A stretch of 64,000 bases of DNA, taken from contig JACMLY010000170.1 of the NCBI GenBank assembly GCA_014379345.1, positions 1 to 64,000 of the forward strand, in the 5' to 3' direction. Under the pieces are notes generated by a model. It was not told the DNA's origin and searched no databases. It saw only the letters and a list, made by a program, of their open reading frames with translations. Shown here in pieces: positions 17,715 to 26,863 of the stretch. The position numbers were made by a program, and so were the translations under genes. Within the stretch, counting starts at the first letter, position 1; the number at the start of each line of letters is the position of its first letter. This DNA is from Chitinophagaceae bacterium (GTDB taxonomy: Bacteria; Bacteroidota; Bacteroidia; Chitinophagales; Chitinophagaceae).

Positions 17715-17992
17715 AGTGTGATTTGTTTTTAGTGTTGGGAAAATTCTTTTTAAATGCGCGGAAAAAATAAATTAATGTAAAAGCTACGGAGAAAAATTCA
17801 TTTGGAAAAAAACTATTCCAATACTTTGTTATTGGAAAATAATACGGTTACACGAAATCTTTTGTTGGATAAAATAAGGCAAACACATTCTTGTCTGATC
17901 GTCCTTATCCGGATGCTGATAATTGAAGAACACAGTTGTTGGTTAGTTTTCATTGACCCTTATTTGCGGCAACCGAAGGCCGCAAAAAAAAG
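17715..17992. other. Intergenic region before rplK
   Basis: It should contain the promoter of the minus-strand histone-like gene, though no clear element is visible. TTTGCGGC/GCCGCAAA at 17963-17986 is a perfect 8-bp hairpin just upstream of the rplK promoter, without a T-run on the plus strand. The ORF 17802-18101 across this region looks spurious because it runs through the promoter. Confidence 0.45.
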
Positions 17993-18024
17993 TTTCATTT
18001 ATTACCATAAGTTTCCTAGTTTTG
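17993..18024 (+). promoter_or_regulatory. Promoter of rplKAJL
   Basis: TAGTTTTG at 18017-18024 matches TAnnTTTG, with TTTC 20 nt upstream. The rplK start is about 80 nt downstream. A new promoter is expected here because the antisense gene and its terminator separate rplK from nusG. Confidence 0.65.
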
Positions 18025-18106
18025 CCACCCCAAATTATAGTTCTTTAATACATGGCATTTGGGAGTTCCGCCTTGAGTGGGACGCTATCACCAAAAATTG
18101 AAAAAA

Positions 18107-18550
18107 ATGGCAAAAGAAATTACCGGCTACGTAAAGCTACAGGTAAAGGGCGGCCAGGCTAATCCTGCCCCTCCTGTAGGTCCTGCATTGGGTTCCAAGG
18201 GTATTAATATCATGGAATTCTGTAAACAATTCAACGCACGCACGCAGGACAAAATGGGAAAAGTGCTTCCTATATTAATCACTGTTTATTCTGATAAGTC
18301 TTTTGATTTCATTATCAAGACTCCTCCCGCATCCGTTCAGTTGCTGGAAGCTGCTAAGCTACCAAGTGGTTCCAAAGAGCCTAATCGCAGCAAAGTAGGC
18401 AAAGTAAATTGGTCACAGGTCGAGGCAATTGCCAAGGACAAAATGAGTGATCTTAATTGCTTTACCGTCGATAGCGCAATGCGCATGGTTGCTGGTACGG
18501 CTCGTAGTATGGGTATTACCGTTGATGGTAAAGCACCCTGGGAAAATTAA
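18107..18550 (+). CDS. rplK: 50S ribosomal protein uL11
   Basis: 147 aa. It binds the GTPase-associated centre of 23S r[42 protein letters not shown] and the C-terminal SMGITVDG are diagnostic. The ORF track begins at 18077, but the family N-terminus fixes the ATG at 18107. It starts a rplK-rplA-rplJ-rplL series with gaps of 21 and 26 nt before rplA and rplJ. Confidence 0.97.
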   Translation: MAKEITGYVKLQVKGGQANPAPPVGPALGSKGINIMEFCKQFNARTQDKMGKVLPILITVYSDKSFDFIIKTPPASVQLLEAAKLPSGSKEPNRSKVGKVNWSQVEAIAKDKMSDLNCFTVDSAMRMVAGTARSMGITVDGKAPWEN

Positions 18551-18571
18551 ACTATCACTTTCAAAAACTGA

Positions 18572-19270
18572 ATGAAAATGGGATTCGCTAAAAAAAGAAA
18601 AGTAGTTGAAGGTAAGGTTGATAAAAGCAAGGCTTATTCACTAAAAGAAGCATCTTCACTTGTAAAAGAAGTAAATACTACAAAATTCGATGCGTCTGTA
18701 GACTTACATATCCGCTTGGGGGTAGATCCTAAAAAAGCTGACCAGGCTATCAGGGGCACTGTAAACTTACCACATGGTACGGGTAAAACCAAGAAGGTAT
18801 TGGTGCTATGTACCCCTGAAAAGGAAGCGGAAGCCAGAGCCGCGGGTGCCGACTTTGTAGGACTGGATGAATTTGTTCAAAAAATTGAAGCCGGCTGGGT
18901 GGATATTGATGTTATTGTTGCCACTCCTTCTGTAATGCCAAGGATTGGGAAGCTTGGAAAAATACTAGGCCCCCGTAACCTGATGCCCAACCCAAAAACA
19001 GGTACTGTGACTAATGATGTAGCTGCAGCTGTCAATGAAGTAAAAGGTGGTAAGATCGCTTTTAAAGTAGATAAGGCAGGTATAGTTCATGCTTCAATTG
19101 GGCGCGTGAGTTTTACTCCTGAAAAAATTGCTGAAAACAGTAACGAGCTGATTAATGCAATCATCAAGGCAAAACCTTCCTCTTCCAAAGGAACATATCT
19201 GAAAAGTGTTTTTATGGCCAGCAGCATGAGCCCTGGTATTTCCATAGACACTAAATCATTAATGAACTAA
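18572..19270 (+). CDS. rplA: 50S ribosomal protein uL1
   Basis: 232 aa, forming the mobile L1 stalk and often a translational repressor of its own operon. Diagnostic segments are [47 protein letters not shown] and [12 protein letters not shown]. The ATG at 18578 (MGFAKKRK) is an alternative start two codons in. Confidence 0.96.
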   Translation: MKMGFAKKRKVVEGKVDKSKAYSLKEASSLVKEVNTTKFDASVDLHIRLGVDPKKADQAIRGTVNLPHGTGKTKKVLVLCTPEKEAEARAAGADFVGLDEFVQKIEAGWVDIDVIVATPSVMPRIGKLGKILGPRNLMPNPKTGTVTNDVAAAVNEVKGGKIAFKVDKAGIVHASIGRVSFTPEKIAENSNELINAIIKAKPSSSKGTYLKSVFMASSMSPGISIDTKSLMN

Positions 19271-19296
19271 TCTGTTAACAGATTCAATTATTTGTT

Positions 19297-19824
19297 ATGA
19301 CTAAACAAGAAAAAAACGAAGCTATTGAAGTGTTGAAAGAGAAATTCTCTCAATATAATAACTTCTATATTACCAATACAGAGTCCCTGAGTGTTGCCCA
19401 GGTGTCGAAACTCAGGCGCATATGTTTTGACAAAAATGTGGAAATGAAGGTGGCGAAGAACACCCTCATCCGCAAAGCACTGGAAGGATTGAACAACGAT
19501 CGGTTTTCAAACGTATACGAATCATTGCATGGCGTGACTGCGCTGTTGTTTTCTGAAAGTGCAAAAGAACCTGCTTTGATCATCAGCACTTTCCGCAAAG
19601 ACAGCAATGGTGAAAAACCTGTATTAAAAGCTGCTTTCATTGATGGTGATGTTTTTGCCGGCGATGATCAACTGAAGACATTAACATCTTTAAAAAGCAA
19701 GCAGGATCTTATTGGTGATATCATTGGATTATTGCAGTCGCCTGCTAAAAACGTTATCAGCGGTTTAAATGCTGGTGGTAAACTGGCAAGCCTGGTAAAA
19801 GCACTGGAAGAAAGAATTCAATAA
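19297..19824 (+). CDS. rplJ: 50S ribosomal protein uL10
   Basis: 175 aa, the base of the L7/L12 stalk. MTKQEKNEAIEVLKEKFSQY, LRRICFDKNVEMKVAKNTLIRKAL and the C-terminal helix that carries L12 dimers (LASLVKALEERI) fit the family. It is followed by a gap of 168 nt before rplL that contains a repeat hairpin, longer than the usual short rplJ-rplL spacer. Confidence 0.95.
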   Translation: MTKQEKNEAIEVLKEKFSQYNNFYITNTESLSVAQVSKLRRICFDKNVEMKVAKNTLIRKALEGLNNDRFSNVYESLHGVTALLFSESAKEPALIISTFRKDSNGEKPVLKAAFIDGDVFAGDDQLKTLTSLKSKQDLIGDIIGLLQSPAKNVISGLNAGGKLASLVKALEERIQ

Positions 19825-19828
19825 ATAT

Positions 19829-19881
19829 GTAAGATGTTAGATGTACGATTTCAGTGCTGCATCTTGCATCTCACATCGTAT
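19829..19881 (+). repeat. Imperfect hairpin with 7-nt reiterated arms (AGATGT word)
   Basis: The left arm GTAAGAT GTTAGAT GTACGAT is a 7-nt tandem. The right arm (19861-19881) is its inverse and matches at 16 of 21 positions by eye, with an 11-nt loop. It begins 5 nt after the rplJ stop. The rest of 19882-19992 has no clear feature. Confidence 0.75.
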
Positions 19882-19992
19882 ATCACGCATTTAACATACT
19901 CCCAGGCCTGAGGGGCAATAAAGGCAAAATTTTTTTAAACCATCCTCCGGATCCGCTTAACTTGGAAGTGAAGGGGGAAAAAATTGACAATT

Positions 19993-20373
19993 ATGGCAGA
20001 CTTAAAAGCTTTTGCTGAACAGTTGGTAAATCTGACTGTGAAAGAAGTAAACGAATTAGCTAAGATCCTGAAAGAAGAATACGGCATTGAACCTGCTGCT
20101 GCTGCAGTAGCGGTTGCTGCTGGTCCTGCTGCTGGTAGCGGTGCTGCCGCGGTAGAGGAAAAAACTTCTTTCAATGTAATTCTTAAAAGCGGTGGTGCTA
20201 ACAAACTTAACGTGGTGAAAATCGTAAAAGATATTACCGGTTTAGGTTTAAAAGAAGCCAAAGATCTGGTAGACGGCGCTCCGAAACCTATTAAAGAAGG
20301 TGTAAGCAAGGCCGATGCTGAAACAGTGGTTGCTAAGCTGAAAGAAGCTGGTGCCGATGTTGAAATTCAATAA
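19993..20373 (+). CDS. rplL: 50S ribosomal protein bL12 (L7/L12)
   Basis: 126 aa. The N-terminal dimerisation helices ([20 protein letters not shown]), an Ala/Gly hinge (about 38-52) and the C-terminal domain that contacts translation factors ([33 protein letters not shown]) are all present. The ORF track uses a TTG three codons earlier; the ATG at 19993 gives the family N-terminus. In most bacteria rpoB comes next; here a strong terminator and a regulator-SusCD locus intervene. Confidence 0.97.
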   Translation: MADLKAFAEQLVNLTVKEVNELAKILKEEYGIEPAAAAVAVAAGPAAGSGAAAVEEKTSFNVILKSGGANKLNVVKIVKDITGLGLKEAKDLVDGAPKPIKEGVSKADAETVVAKLKEAGADVEIQ

Positions 20374-20391
20374 TACTTTTCATAAGTACTT

Positions 20392-20430
20392 ATACAAACC
20401 CCCCCGCATAGCGGGGGGGTTTGTATTTTA
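20392..20430 (+). terminator. Strong Rho-independent terminator after rplL
   Basis: A perfect 16-bp stem (ATACAAACCCCCCCGC with its inverse) around a short ATA-type loop, followed by TTTTA. It begins 19 nt after the rplL stop. Confidence 0.9.
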
Positions 20431-20490
20431 GGTCTTCATGCATTTTTATTTAGCTTAGCAGGCAATATCCCATGGTAGAAACATTTCTGC

Positions 20491-21504
20491 ATGAAAAAAG
20501 TATCTCTTAAAGATATAGCCAGAATGGTTGGAGCATCTCCTTCTACCGTATCGTTCGTGCTGAATGGAAAGGCAACAGAAATGCGTATAAGCGATAAACT
20601 TGCCGATAAAATACTCAAAGTTGCTAAGCGGGAGAATTACCAACCCAATAATGTAGCGGTTAGTTTGCGCACTGGCAAATCGAAAATTATAGGATTGGTA
20701 GTAGATACTATATCAGGCAATTTTTTTGCTTCTCTCGCCCGGATCATTGAAAGTGAAGCCGAACATTTTGGCTATAAAGTAATTTATTGCAGTACCGGCA
20801 ACGAAATAAAAAAAGCCCGTGAATTGTTAGGAATGTTATATCAGTATCATGTGGATGGCTATTTAATTATTCCCACCGAAGGCCTGGAAAAAGAAATAGA
20901 AAATCTTTCGGTCAATCGAAAGCCCCTTGTTTTAATGGACAGTTATTTTTCAGGTACAAATCTGCCTTACGTTCTCGTTAACAATTACCAGGGAGTATCA
21001 CAGGCTATCACGCATTTGATTGAAAAAGGATACCGAAAGATCGGTTTTGTATGCAATGATATACCCATGATCCAGATGCAGGAAAGAAAAAGAGGGTACC
21101 TGGAAACATTGCAATCGAATAATATTCCCTTTAATAAACGATTATTGTTGGAAACCGGGTATAAAGATCCCGAACAGGATATTGTACAAAACATTAATAC
21201 TTTCATTCTAAAAAATAAACCCGAGGCTATCATGTTTGCGGCCAACTATTTGGGAGTTTATGGATTGGAAAGTATAAAAAGCCTGAACCTGTCAATTCCA
21301 GGCGATATAGCCATGGTTTGTTTCGATGACCATGAAATTTTCAGACTTTTTTCTCCTTCGATCACGTCGATCCAACAACCAGTGGAAGCAATAGCGAAAT
21401 TAGCCATTCAGCTACTGATGCAACAGTTAGGCAAAATTGAAATAAAGGATACGGTTAGCCAGGTCGAAGTGTCGCCTGTTTTTTTACTTCGTAATTCAAC
21501 ATGA
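20491..21504 (+). CDS. LacI family transcriptional regulator
   Basis: 337 aa. The N-terminal helix-turn-helix reads VSLKDIARMVGASPSTVSFVLNG, followed by the hinge helix (NYQPNNVAVSLRTGKS). The rest is a periplasmic-binding-protein-like sensor: IIGLVVDTISGNFFASLARIIE, GYRKIGFVCND and IAMVCFDDHEIFRLFSPSITSI. It should bind a sugar-type effector and control the SusC/SusD genes immediately downstream. Its length is normal for the family. It follows the rplL terminator after about 60 nt and has no clear consensus promoter of its own. Confidence 0.93.
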   Translation: MKKVSLKDIARMVGASPSTVSFVLNGKATEMRISDKLADKILKVAKRENYQPNNVAVSLRTGKSKIIGLVVDTISGNFFASLARIIESEAEHFGYKVIYCSTGNEIKKARELLGMLYQYHVDGYLIIPTEGLEKEIENLSVNRKPLVLMDSYFSGTNLPYVLVNNYQGVSQAITHLIEKGYRKIGFVCNDIPMIQMQERKRGYLETLQSNNIPFNKRLLLETGYKDPEQDIVQNINTFILKNKPEAIMFAANYLGVYGLESIKSLNLSIPGDIAMVCFDDHEIFRLFSPSITSIQQPVEAIAKLAIQLLMQQLGKIEIKDTVSQVEVSPVFLLRNST

Positions 21505-21843
21505 AATTTTTTTTGAAAAGATTTCAGGAAATGATAATATTGAATCAGATTCATATTGTAAATGTTGACGTTAATTGCGAATTGCATTTAATTACAACAG
21601 TTCTTTCATTTCAAAGTACCAGGGCAAAGAATCTAAGAAAAACATTTTCGGCTTGCAGCAAAAACAACAACCTTGAGGTCTGTATGATATCGCCAGGAAA
21701 ATGAGATCCAATTTTGAAATTAATATCCAGGAGGCTACCAAAGTTTTTTTCGCCGGACATATGAAATTTTTCGACAAATAGTGTTTATTACGTATTTTGC
21801 TAAATCGTTATAGTTTTTCTTCACTTCAACCAAACTTTTGCAT
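21505..21843. other. Regulator-susC intergenic region with candidate operator
   Basis: 339 nt. TGAATCAGATTCA at 21541-21553 is a 13-bp perfect inverted repeat and a candidate regulator site. Near susC, TTTC (21769-21772) and TATTTTG (21793-21799) are 20 nt apart and resemble a degenerate promoter, overlapping a TACGTA core. The short ORFs here (21501-21704 plus and its reverse) have no recognisable content. Confidence 0.4.
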
Positions 21844-24800
21844 ATGAAAAAACCTTGTACTTTTCTGATGCGTGCAAGCTTTCTAAGTTATTTTTTCTTG
21901 TTCTTCGCATCGCTTGCATTTAGCCAGACCCGGACAGTAACGGGAACTGTCAGCGACTCCAGGGGGAATTCACCCTTACCGGGTGTCACCGTTCAGGTCA
22001 AAGGGACAAAAACGGCCACCCAAACCGGATCCGACGGAAATTTTAGTATCAATGCCCCGACAAGTGCCCAGGCACTTATTTTTTCCTTTGTCGGATTCGA
22101 AGACCGGGAAGTTGCTCTCGGCAGTTCAAATACCCTAAACATTTCCTTAACCCCAGGCGGACAATCTTTACAGGATGTTGTCGTCATTGGTTATGGCACG
22201 GCAAAAAAATCTGATCTTACCGGCGCTGTGGGATCTGTTAAGGCCGCCCAACTACAAGAACGCCCACCGTCTTCTCTGAGCCAGGCCCTGGCAGGCAGAA
22301 TTCCGGGGGTTCAGGTTAATTCAAATTCTGGTCGGCCAGGTGGTAGAACAAATATTCGGATACGCGGTTTTAGTTCGATCAACTCTTCAAACAACCCGTT
22401 ATACGTGATTGATGGGGTAATTATCCCCGTAGGAAATCAGTCGCAAGCAAGTCAGGCCATCGACTATATAAATCCAAATGATATTGTTTCAGTCGAAGTG
22501 CTAAAGGACGCATCATCCACAGCAATATATGGTGCAAGAGGTGCTAATGGAGTTATCCTTGTTACTACCAAACGCGGCAAATCAGGTCCGGGACGAATAA
22601 CATATGATGCTGATTTCAGCGTTCCAACTCTTGGACCAATCAACCCAGAGGTCTTGAACGCAAAAGAGTTCCTGGAGGTCGAAGATTTGGCGTGGAAAAA
22701 CATGGAAAAGTTTGATCCTGCCGGATGGGCTGCTGGTCGCTATGTTTCCCGAAACCCGGCACTTGCCAGGACGGATCCACGTATTTTCGACAGCAACAAA
22801 AATCCTTTATTTGATACAGACTGGATGGATGAAGCGACTGAGAGTAAAATCGGGCAAAATCACCAGTTGGGTTTCTCGGGCGGGAATGACCGAAGTACCT
22901 ATTCAGTTTCTTTAGGTTATCGCAATGATCAGGGTCTTATCATGACTTCATATCTGAAGCGATATTCAGCAAGGTTTTCTTTCGATGATCAAATTAAACC
23001 GTGGTTAAAAGTGGGCGGAACCCTTAGCTATAACCACCAGGAAGAAAATATAATTGATCAAAGCGACCAGGTAAACCGGAGCATCGTTGAGGATTTTCCT
23101 TTTCTTCCTGTAAAATATGCTGATGGTACCTGGGCCGACAACAGACACTATCCAAATGCGGAAGGCAGATTCAATGTAGTGCATCGACTGATCGATACAC
23201 GATATATTCTGAATACGCAAACAACTTTAGGTAGCCTTTACTCAAATATTAACCTCGCGAAAGGTTTGGAGATGAGGACTGTACTGGGTACCAATATTAT
23301 CGCCCAGGAGAATAATAATTCTGAAAGCCGCACTTTGGCAATTAATCAAAGAGGTATTGCAGGATCAAACCATCGCAGAGAAACCTTTTGGTCGCTTGAA
23401 AACTATTTCACATACAACAAGAAGTTCAACGACATTCATTCGATAACAGGGTTGCTCGGTCTTTCATGGCAGCACACAAACTTTTTTAGCACGGGTACGA
23501 GGGTCGAAAACTTTTCGACAGACTATTTCTTATTTAACAATCTCGGAGCAGGCAGTACCAACCCAACTGTTTCATCAAACTCTTCTGAATTTGCGTTCAA
23601 CTCGTATTTTGGCAGGATCAACTATAGTCTGAAAGATAAATACTATCTCACCTTTACCGGAAGGGCAGATGGTTCATCTAAATTTGGTGACAATCACAAA
23701 TTCGCCTTTTTCCCTTCGGCGGCATTGGCCTGGAGGGTATCCGAAGAGAATTTCATGAACAACAGTTCCGTAATTTCCAATTTAAAACTACGCACGAGCT
23801 TTGGTTTAACAGGTAACTCTGAAATACCGCCTTATTCGTCTTTGGCACTTCTAAGTTCAACTTATGCTGCTGTCATCAATAACACGCGCGTTGGCGGAAC
23901 AGGCCTGAACAGGCTTGGTAATCCGGAGTTGAAGTGGGAGAAAACAGCCCAGTTTGATTTTGGCGTAGAACTAGGAGTGCTTCGAAACAGGATATCAATA
24001 GAAGCAGATGTCTATTATAGGAAAACGACAGATATGCTTTTAGATGCACCGGTACCAAGAACCAGTGGTTATGGTACGATCCGGAAAAATATCGGTTCGA
24101 TGGAAAACAAGGGCGTAGAACTCGGACTGAATGCCGTAATTATTGACAAGAGGGATTTTTCATGGAACACGACTTTTAATATTTCTCTGAACAGAAACAA
24201 AGTGCTGTCGCTTGCCACCCCTGCTGACATCTTTAATGTGGGTGGTGCAAATTTCACGAATCCTACAAACATCATTCGTATAGGAGAAGCCGCCGGTTCT
24301 TTCTGGGGTCTTGTGCGCCTGGGAACCTGGAGTGAAGCTGATATAACCAAAGCGGAAAAATTTGTAAGCTATCGTAATAATTTAAAAATTTTACCCGGAG
24401 ACATTAAGTATCTCGATGTAAACGGAGATAATGCTATCACTGATGCTGATAGAATGATCATTGGCAACGGAAGCCCGAAAGCCTGGGGTGCTTTTTTAAA
24501 TAATTTCCGATACAAGAATTTTGGACTTATTGTCGAGCTGCAGTACTCTTATGGTAATGATGTCCTGGATATGACTTCCCATTCAAGTGAGGATCGCGTT
24601 TCTCTTGCCAACAGTTATCGCACTGTCCTGAATGCCTGGACCCCGCAAAACCAAAACACACCCATCGCGCAATTGCGTGATACAAGAGCCGGATATGTAA
24701 CGAACGTTGACACACGGTGGATTAAGGACGGATCTTTCATTCGCGGCAAAAACATTTTACTGAGTTACAATTTCTCAGCTGGTACCATCAGTAAAATTAA

Positions 24801-24996
24801 ACTGGATAGGCTTAGAATCTATGCATCGGTTCAAAATCTATTTATGATCGCTAGCGATGAGCTTACCGGTGATCCGGAAGCAACTCCTACAGGAGGTTAT
24901 GCTAATGATGCCAATAATGCATTTTCGCAAGGAATGTATTGGCATACCTATCCGAAGCCTACAATTTGGATGTTGGGCATAAACGTGGCTTTGTAA
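21844..24996 (+). CDS. SusC/RagA-type TonB-dependent outer membrane transporter
   Basis: About 1050 aa. It should form a TonB-driven barrel that imports oligosaccharides through the lid formed by SusD. A signal peptide (FFLFFASLAFS, cleavage before QTRTV) is followed by a carboxypeptidase-like regulatory domain (VTGTVSDSRGNSPLPGVTVQ), then LQDVVVIGYGTAKKSDLTG, the SusC-family lead into the plug (about 115-235), then a long beta-barrel. The ORF track uses TTG at 21838; the ATG at 21844 is better. susD follows after 30 nt. There is no glycoside hydrolase nearby, so the ligand is unknown. Confidence 0.95.
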   Translation: MKKPCTFLMRASFLSYFFLFFASLAFSQTRTVTGTVSDSRGNSPLPGVTVQVKGTKTATQTGSDGNFSINAPTSAQALIFSFVGFEDREVALGSSNTLNISLTPGGQSLQDVVVIGYGTAKKSDLTGAVGSVKAAQLQERPPSSLSQALAGRIPGVQVNSNSGRPGGRTNIRIRGFSSINSSNNPLYVIDGVIIPVGNQSQASQAIDYINPNDIVSVEVLKDASSTAIYGARGANGVILVTTKRGKSGPGRITYDADFSVPTLGPINPEVLNAKEFLEVEDLAWKNMEKFDPAGWAAGRYVSRNPALARTDPRIFDSNKNPLFDTDWMDEATESKIGQNHQLGFSGGNDRSTYSVSLGYRNDQGLIMTSYLKRYSARFSFDDQIKPWLKVGGTLSYNHQEENIIDQSDQVNRSIVEDFPFLPVKYADGTWADNRHYPNAEGRFNVVHRLIDTRYILNTQTTLGSLYSNINLAKGLEMRTVLGTNIIAQENNNSESRTLAINQRGIAGSNHRRETFWSLENYFTYNKKFNDIHSITGLLGLSWQHTNFFSTGTRVENFSTDYFLFNNLGAGSTNPTVSSNSSEFAFNSYFGRINYSLKDKYYLTFTGRADGSSKFGDNHKFAFFPSAALAWRVSEENFMNNSSVISNLKLRTSFGLTGNSEIPPYSSLALLSSTYAAVINNTRVGGTGLNRLGNPELKWEKTAQFDFGVELGVLRNRISIEADVYYRKTTDMLLDAPVPRTSGYGTIRKNIGSMENKGVELGLNAVIIDKRDFSWNTTFNISLNRNKVLSLATPADIFNVGGANFTNPTNIIRIGEAAGSFWGLVRLGTWSEADITKAEKFVSYRNNLKILPGDIKYLDVNGDNAITDADRMIIGNGSPKAWGAFLNNFRYKNFGLIVELQYSYGNDVLDMTSHSSEDRVSLANSYRTVLNAWTPQNQNTPIAQLRDTRAGYVTNVDTRWIKDGSFIRGKNILLSYNFSAGTISKIKLDRLRIYASVQNLFMIASDELTGDPEATPTGGYANDANNAFSQGMYWHTYPKPTIWMLGINVAL

Positions 24997-25026
24997 CGAT
25001 TCATTAAATTCTTAAAGTAATTCATT

Positions 25027-26580
25027 ATGAAATCTACTATTATAAAAAGTACCGGACTCTTCATGCTGTGGGGAGCACTGGTTTTTACATCGGGGTGCAA
25101 GAAGTTTCTTGAAGAAGAAGATCCTTCCAATCTTACTGCGGAAAGCTTTTATACGATACCCGAACACGCCGAAGCTGCAATCGCTGCAGTGTATGCCGAC
25201 ACACGGTTCTTTGGCGGCGGGGCAGGTATCTTTTCATCAAACTGGCAAATGCTCGAGGCTGTATCAGGCACTACCACCACAGAAACTGCCCAGAACTCGG
25301 ATCTAAACAATCTGTATTCCCTTTCGTATGATGGGAACACCGGGCATATCGTTAATTGGTGGAATGGCCTATATAGAGTGATCGCACAGGCAAATCTTGT
25401 TCTGGAGAAAGTCCCGGGTATCACTCCCATGGATGATGCCCAAAAGAAGAAAATACTGGGTGAAGCAAAGTTTCTTAGAGCCTGGGCTTACTTTTATGCT
25501 GTAAGGTTATGGGGAGATATACCTATAGTTACAATGCCTCAAACTGCGACTTCAGATGATTTTTTTCCATCTCGTGCGCCGGTAGAAGATGTTTATAAAC
25601 TTATCGTCGAAGATTTGCAGGCCGCAGAAGCGGCAGGTTTTTTATGGATGGATGCCACCGGTCGCGTTTCATTAGCTGCCGTTAAATCCCAACTGTCCAA
25701 GGTTTATCTTACTATGGCTGGCTTTCCTCTTAGTAAAGGAGCAAGCCATTACAAGCTCGCATCGGACAAGGCCCTTGAGGTAATTACTTATGCAAATGCA
25801 AATCCCGGGTCAATTAATCTCTTTAATACCTATGCTGACGTGCATAGTTTGGCTACAGAAAACAGAGTAGAGCATATTTTTGAACTCCAGTATTTTGCTG
25901 ATGTGGCTGGAAATCCAATGGAAAATATGCTTCCCAACTTTAAACCAGTTACAGCCTATGGGGCAAGCGGCACCGGAAGTACAGTTCCTACTTTGTCTTT
26001 TTATCAATCTTACGAAACAGATGACTTAAGGGCCAAAAATCAGCTGGGATATTTCTACACCAGTTACTTTCAGGATGGATCAGGCGCGGTTTATAATCTC
26101 GGAGCACCATATATCTTTAAACACTTCAATGTTGTGGCATTTGGAGCTCCCGGTATAATTGGTTCAAAAAGAAATGATTTAAATGTGCCAATGATCCGGT
26201 ATGCAGAGGTTCTTTTAACCTATGCCGAAGCAAAAAATGAGGGTGGTGGTCCAGATCAAACAGCATACGATGCTTTCAAAAGAATCCGTGACAGAGCACA
26301 ACTTACAACTCCGGCCCTGGGAACTTATACCCAGGCTTCATTCAGGCAGGCAGTTTGGAAAGAACGCTGGCACGAGCTCGCTTTTGAAGCAATTACGTGG
26401 TTTGATATGGTGCGTTTGAGAAAAGTATTCAATGAAACCACGAAAGGTTTTGATGATTTTGTAGGGCATATTAACAAAAGTTCTAACCAGCCACTACAGG
26501 CAAAGCATTTACTGATGCCGCTTGGTGTTCAGGAGATGTTAAATAATCCGAATCTCAAGACTCAGAATCCCGGCTATTAA
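25027..26580 (+). CDS. SusD/RagB-type outer membrane lipoprotein
   Basis: 517 aa, the surface ligand-binding partner of the upstream SusC. The signal peptide ends in a lipobox with Cys24 (VFTSGCKKFLEE). The TPR-like SusD fold shows AEAAIAAVYADTR, LGEAKFLRAWAYFYAVRLWGDIP, and C-terminal MIRYAEVLLTYAEAKNE and WKERWHELAFEAITWFDMVRL, all typical. It ends this locus: a strong terminator starts 19 nt after the stop. Confidence 0.95.
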   Translation: MKSTIIKSTGLFMLWGALVFTSGCKKFLEEEDPSNLTAESFYTIPEHAEAAIAAVYADTRFFGGGAGIFSSNWQMLEAVSGTTTTETAQNSDLNNLYSLSYDGNTGHIVNWWNGLYRVIAQANLVLEKVPGITPMDDAQKKKILGEAKFLRAWAYFYAVRLWGDIPIVTMPQTATSDDFFPSRAPVEDVYKLIVEDLQAAEAAGFLWMDATGRVSLAAVKSQLSKVYLTMAGFPLSKGASHYKLASDKALEVITYANANPGSINLFNTYADVHSLATENRVEHIFELQYFADVAGNPMENMLPNFKPVTAYGASGTGSTVPTLSFYQSYETDDLRAKNQLGYFYTSYFQDGSGAVYNLGAPYIFKHFNVVAFGAPGIIGSKRNDLNVPMIRYAEVLLTYAEAKNEGGGPDQTAYDAFKRIRDRAQLTTPALGTYTQASFRQAVWKERWHELAFEAITWFDMVRLRKVFNETTKGFDDFVGHINKSSNQPLQAKHLLMPLGVQEMLNNPNLKTQNPGY

Positions 26581-26598
26581 GTTATATTCCATTACTTT

Positions 26599-26630
26599 AA
26601 AGGAGACCATATTTTATGGTCTCCTTTTTG
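26599..26630 (+). terminator. Rho-independent terminator after susD
   Basis: AAAGGAGACCATA-TTT-TATGGTCTCCTTT, a perfect 13-bp stem, followed by TTG and more T residues. It isolates the SusCD locus from rpoB. Confidence 0.92.
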
Positions 26631-26689
26631 TTTTCCCCAGACAGTCTAAAATTTGTGAGTAAAAACAATATTCTTTTATTGTAATTGAT

Positions 26690-26697
26690 TACCTTTG
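26690..26697 (+). promoter_or_regulatory. Candidate -7 element of the rpoBC promoter
   Basis: TACCTTTG, the same sequence as the -7 box of the tRNA-tuf promoter. No good -33 box is seen at the right distance. It implies a leader of about 160 nt before rpoB. Confidence 0.55.
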
Positions 26698-26774
26698 CCG
26701 TCCATTTTCACAAATCAATTAAGCCGAGGTTAGTTCATTCATGGTTGTAAAAACATAACTGCCTCTTTTTCAGT

Positions 26775-26811
26775 TTACAGAGAACCAAGTGGTTCTCCTG
26801 TAATTTTTTTG
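26775..26811 (+). promoter_or_regulatory. Attenuator-like terminator hairpin in the rpoB leader
   Basis: TTACAGAGAACC pairs with GGTTCT-C-CTGTAA (12 bp, one bulged C, AAGT loop) and is followed by TTTTTTTG. It lies between the candidate promoter and the rpoB ATG, 53 nt before the start. An upstream hairpin, GAGGTTAGTT (26726-26735) with AACTGCCTC (26757-26765), also ends in five T residues. Confidence 0.65.
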
Positions 26812-26863
26812 TCTATATAGGTGAACAATGGAGTTTTATTAATTAAAACCGGTTTTAAAATAT

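Noticed and set aside
17305-17721. Plus-strand ORF of 138 aa rich in Phe/Ala/Leu
   Set aside because: It is the reverse-strand reading of the Lys/Ala-repeat gene, which has an ATG, a terminator and a sensible composition.
17963-17986. TTTGCGGC/GCCGCAAA hairpin as a terminator
   Set aside because: It is followed by A residues on the plus strand and lies upstream of the rplK promoter, so it does not end a transcript in either direction.
17802-18101. Plus-strand ORF of 99 aa before rplK
   Set aside because: No family features, and it runs through the rplK promoter elements.
21501-21704. Plus-strand ORF of 67 aa after the LacI gene
   Set aside because: It overlaps the regulator stop and has no family features; the region is more likely regulatory.
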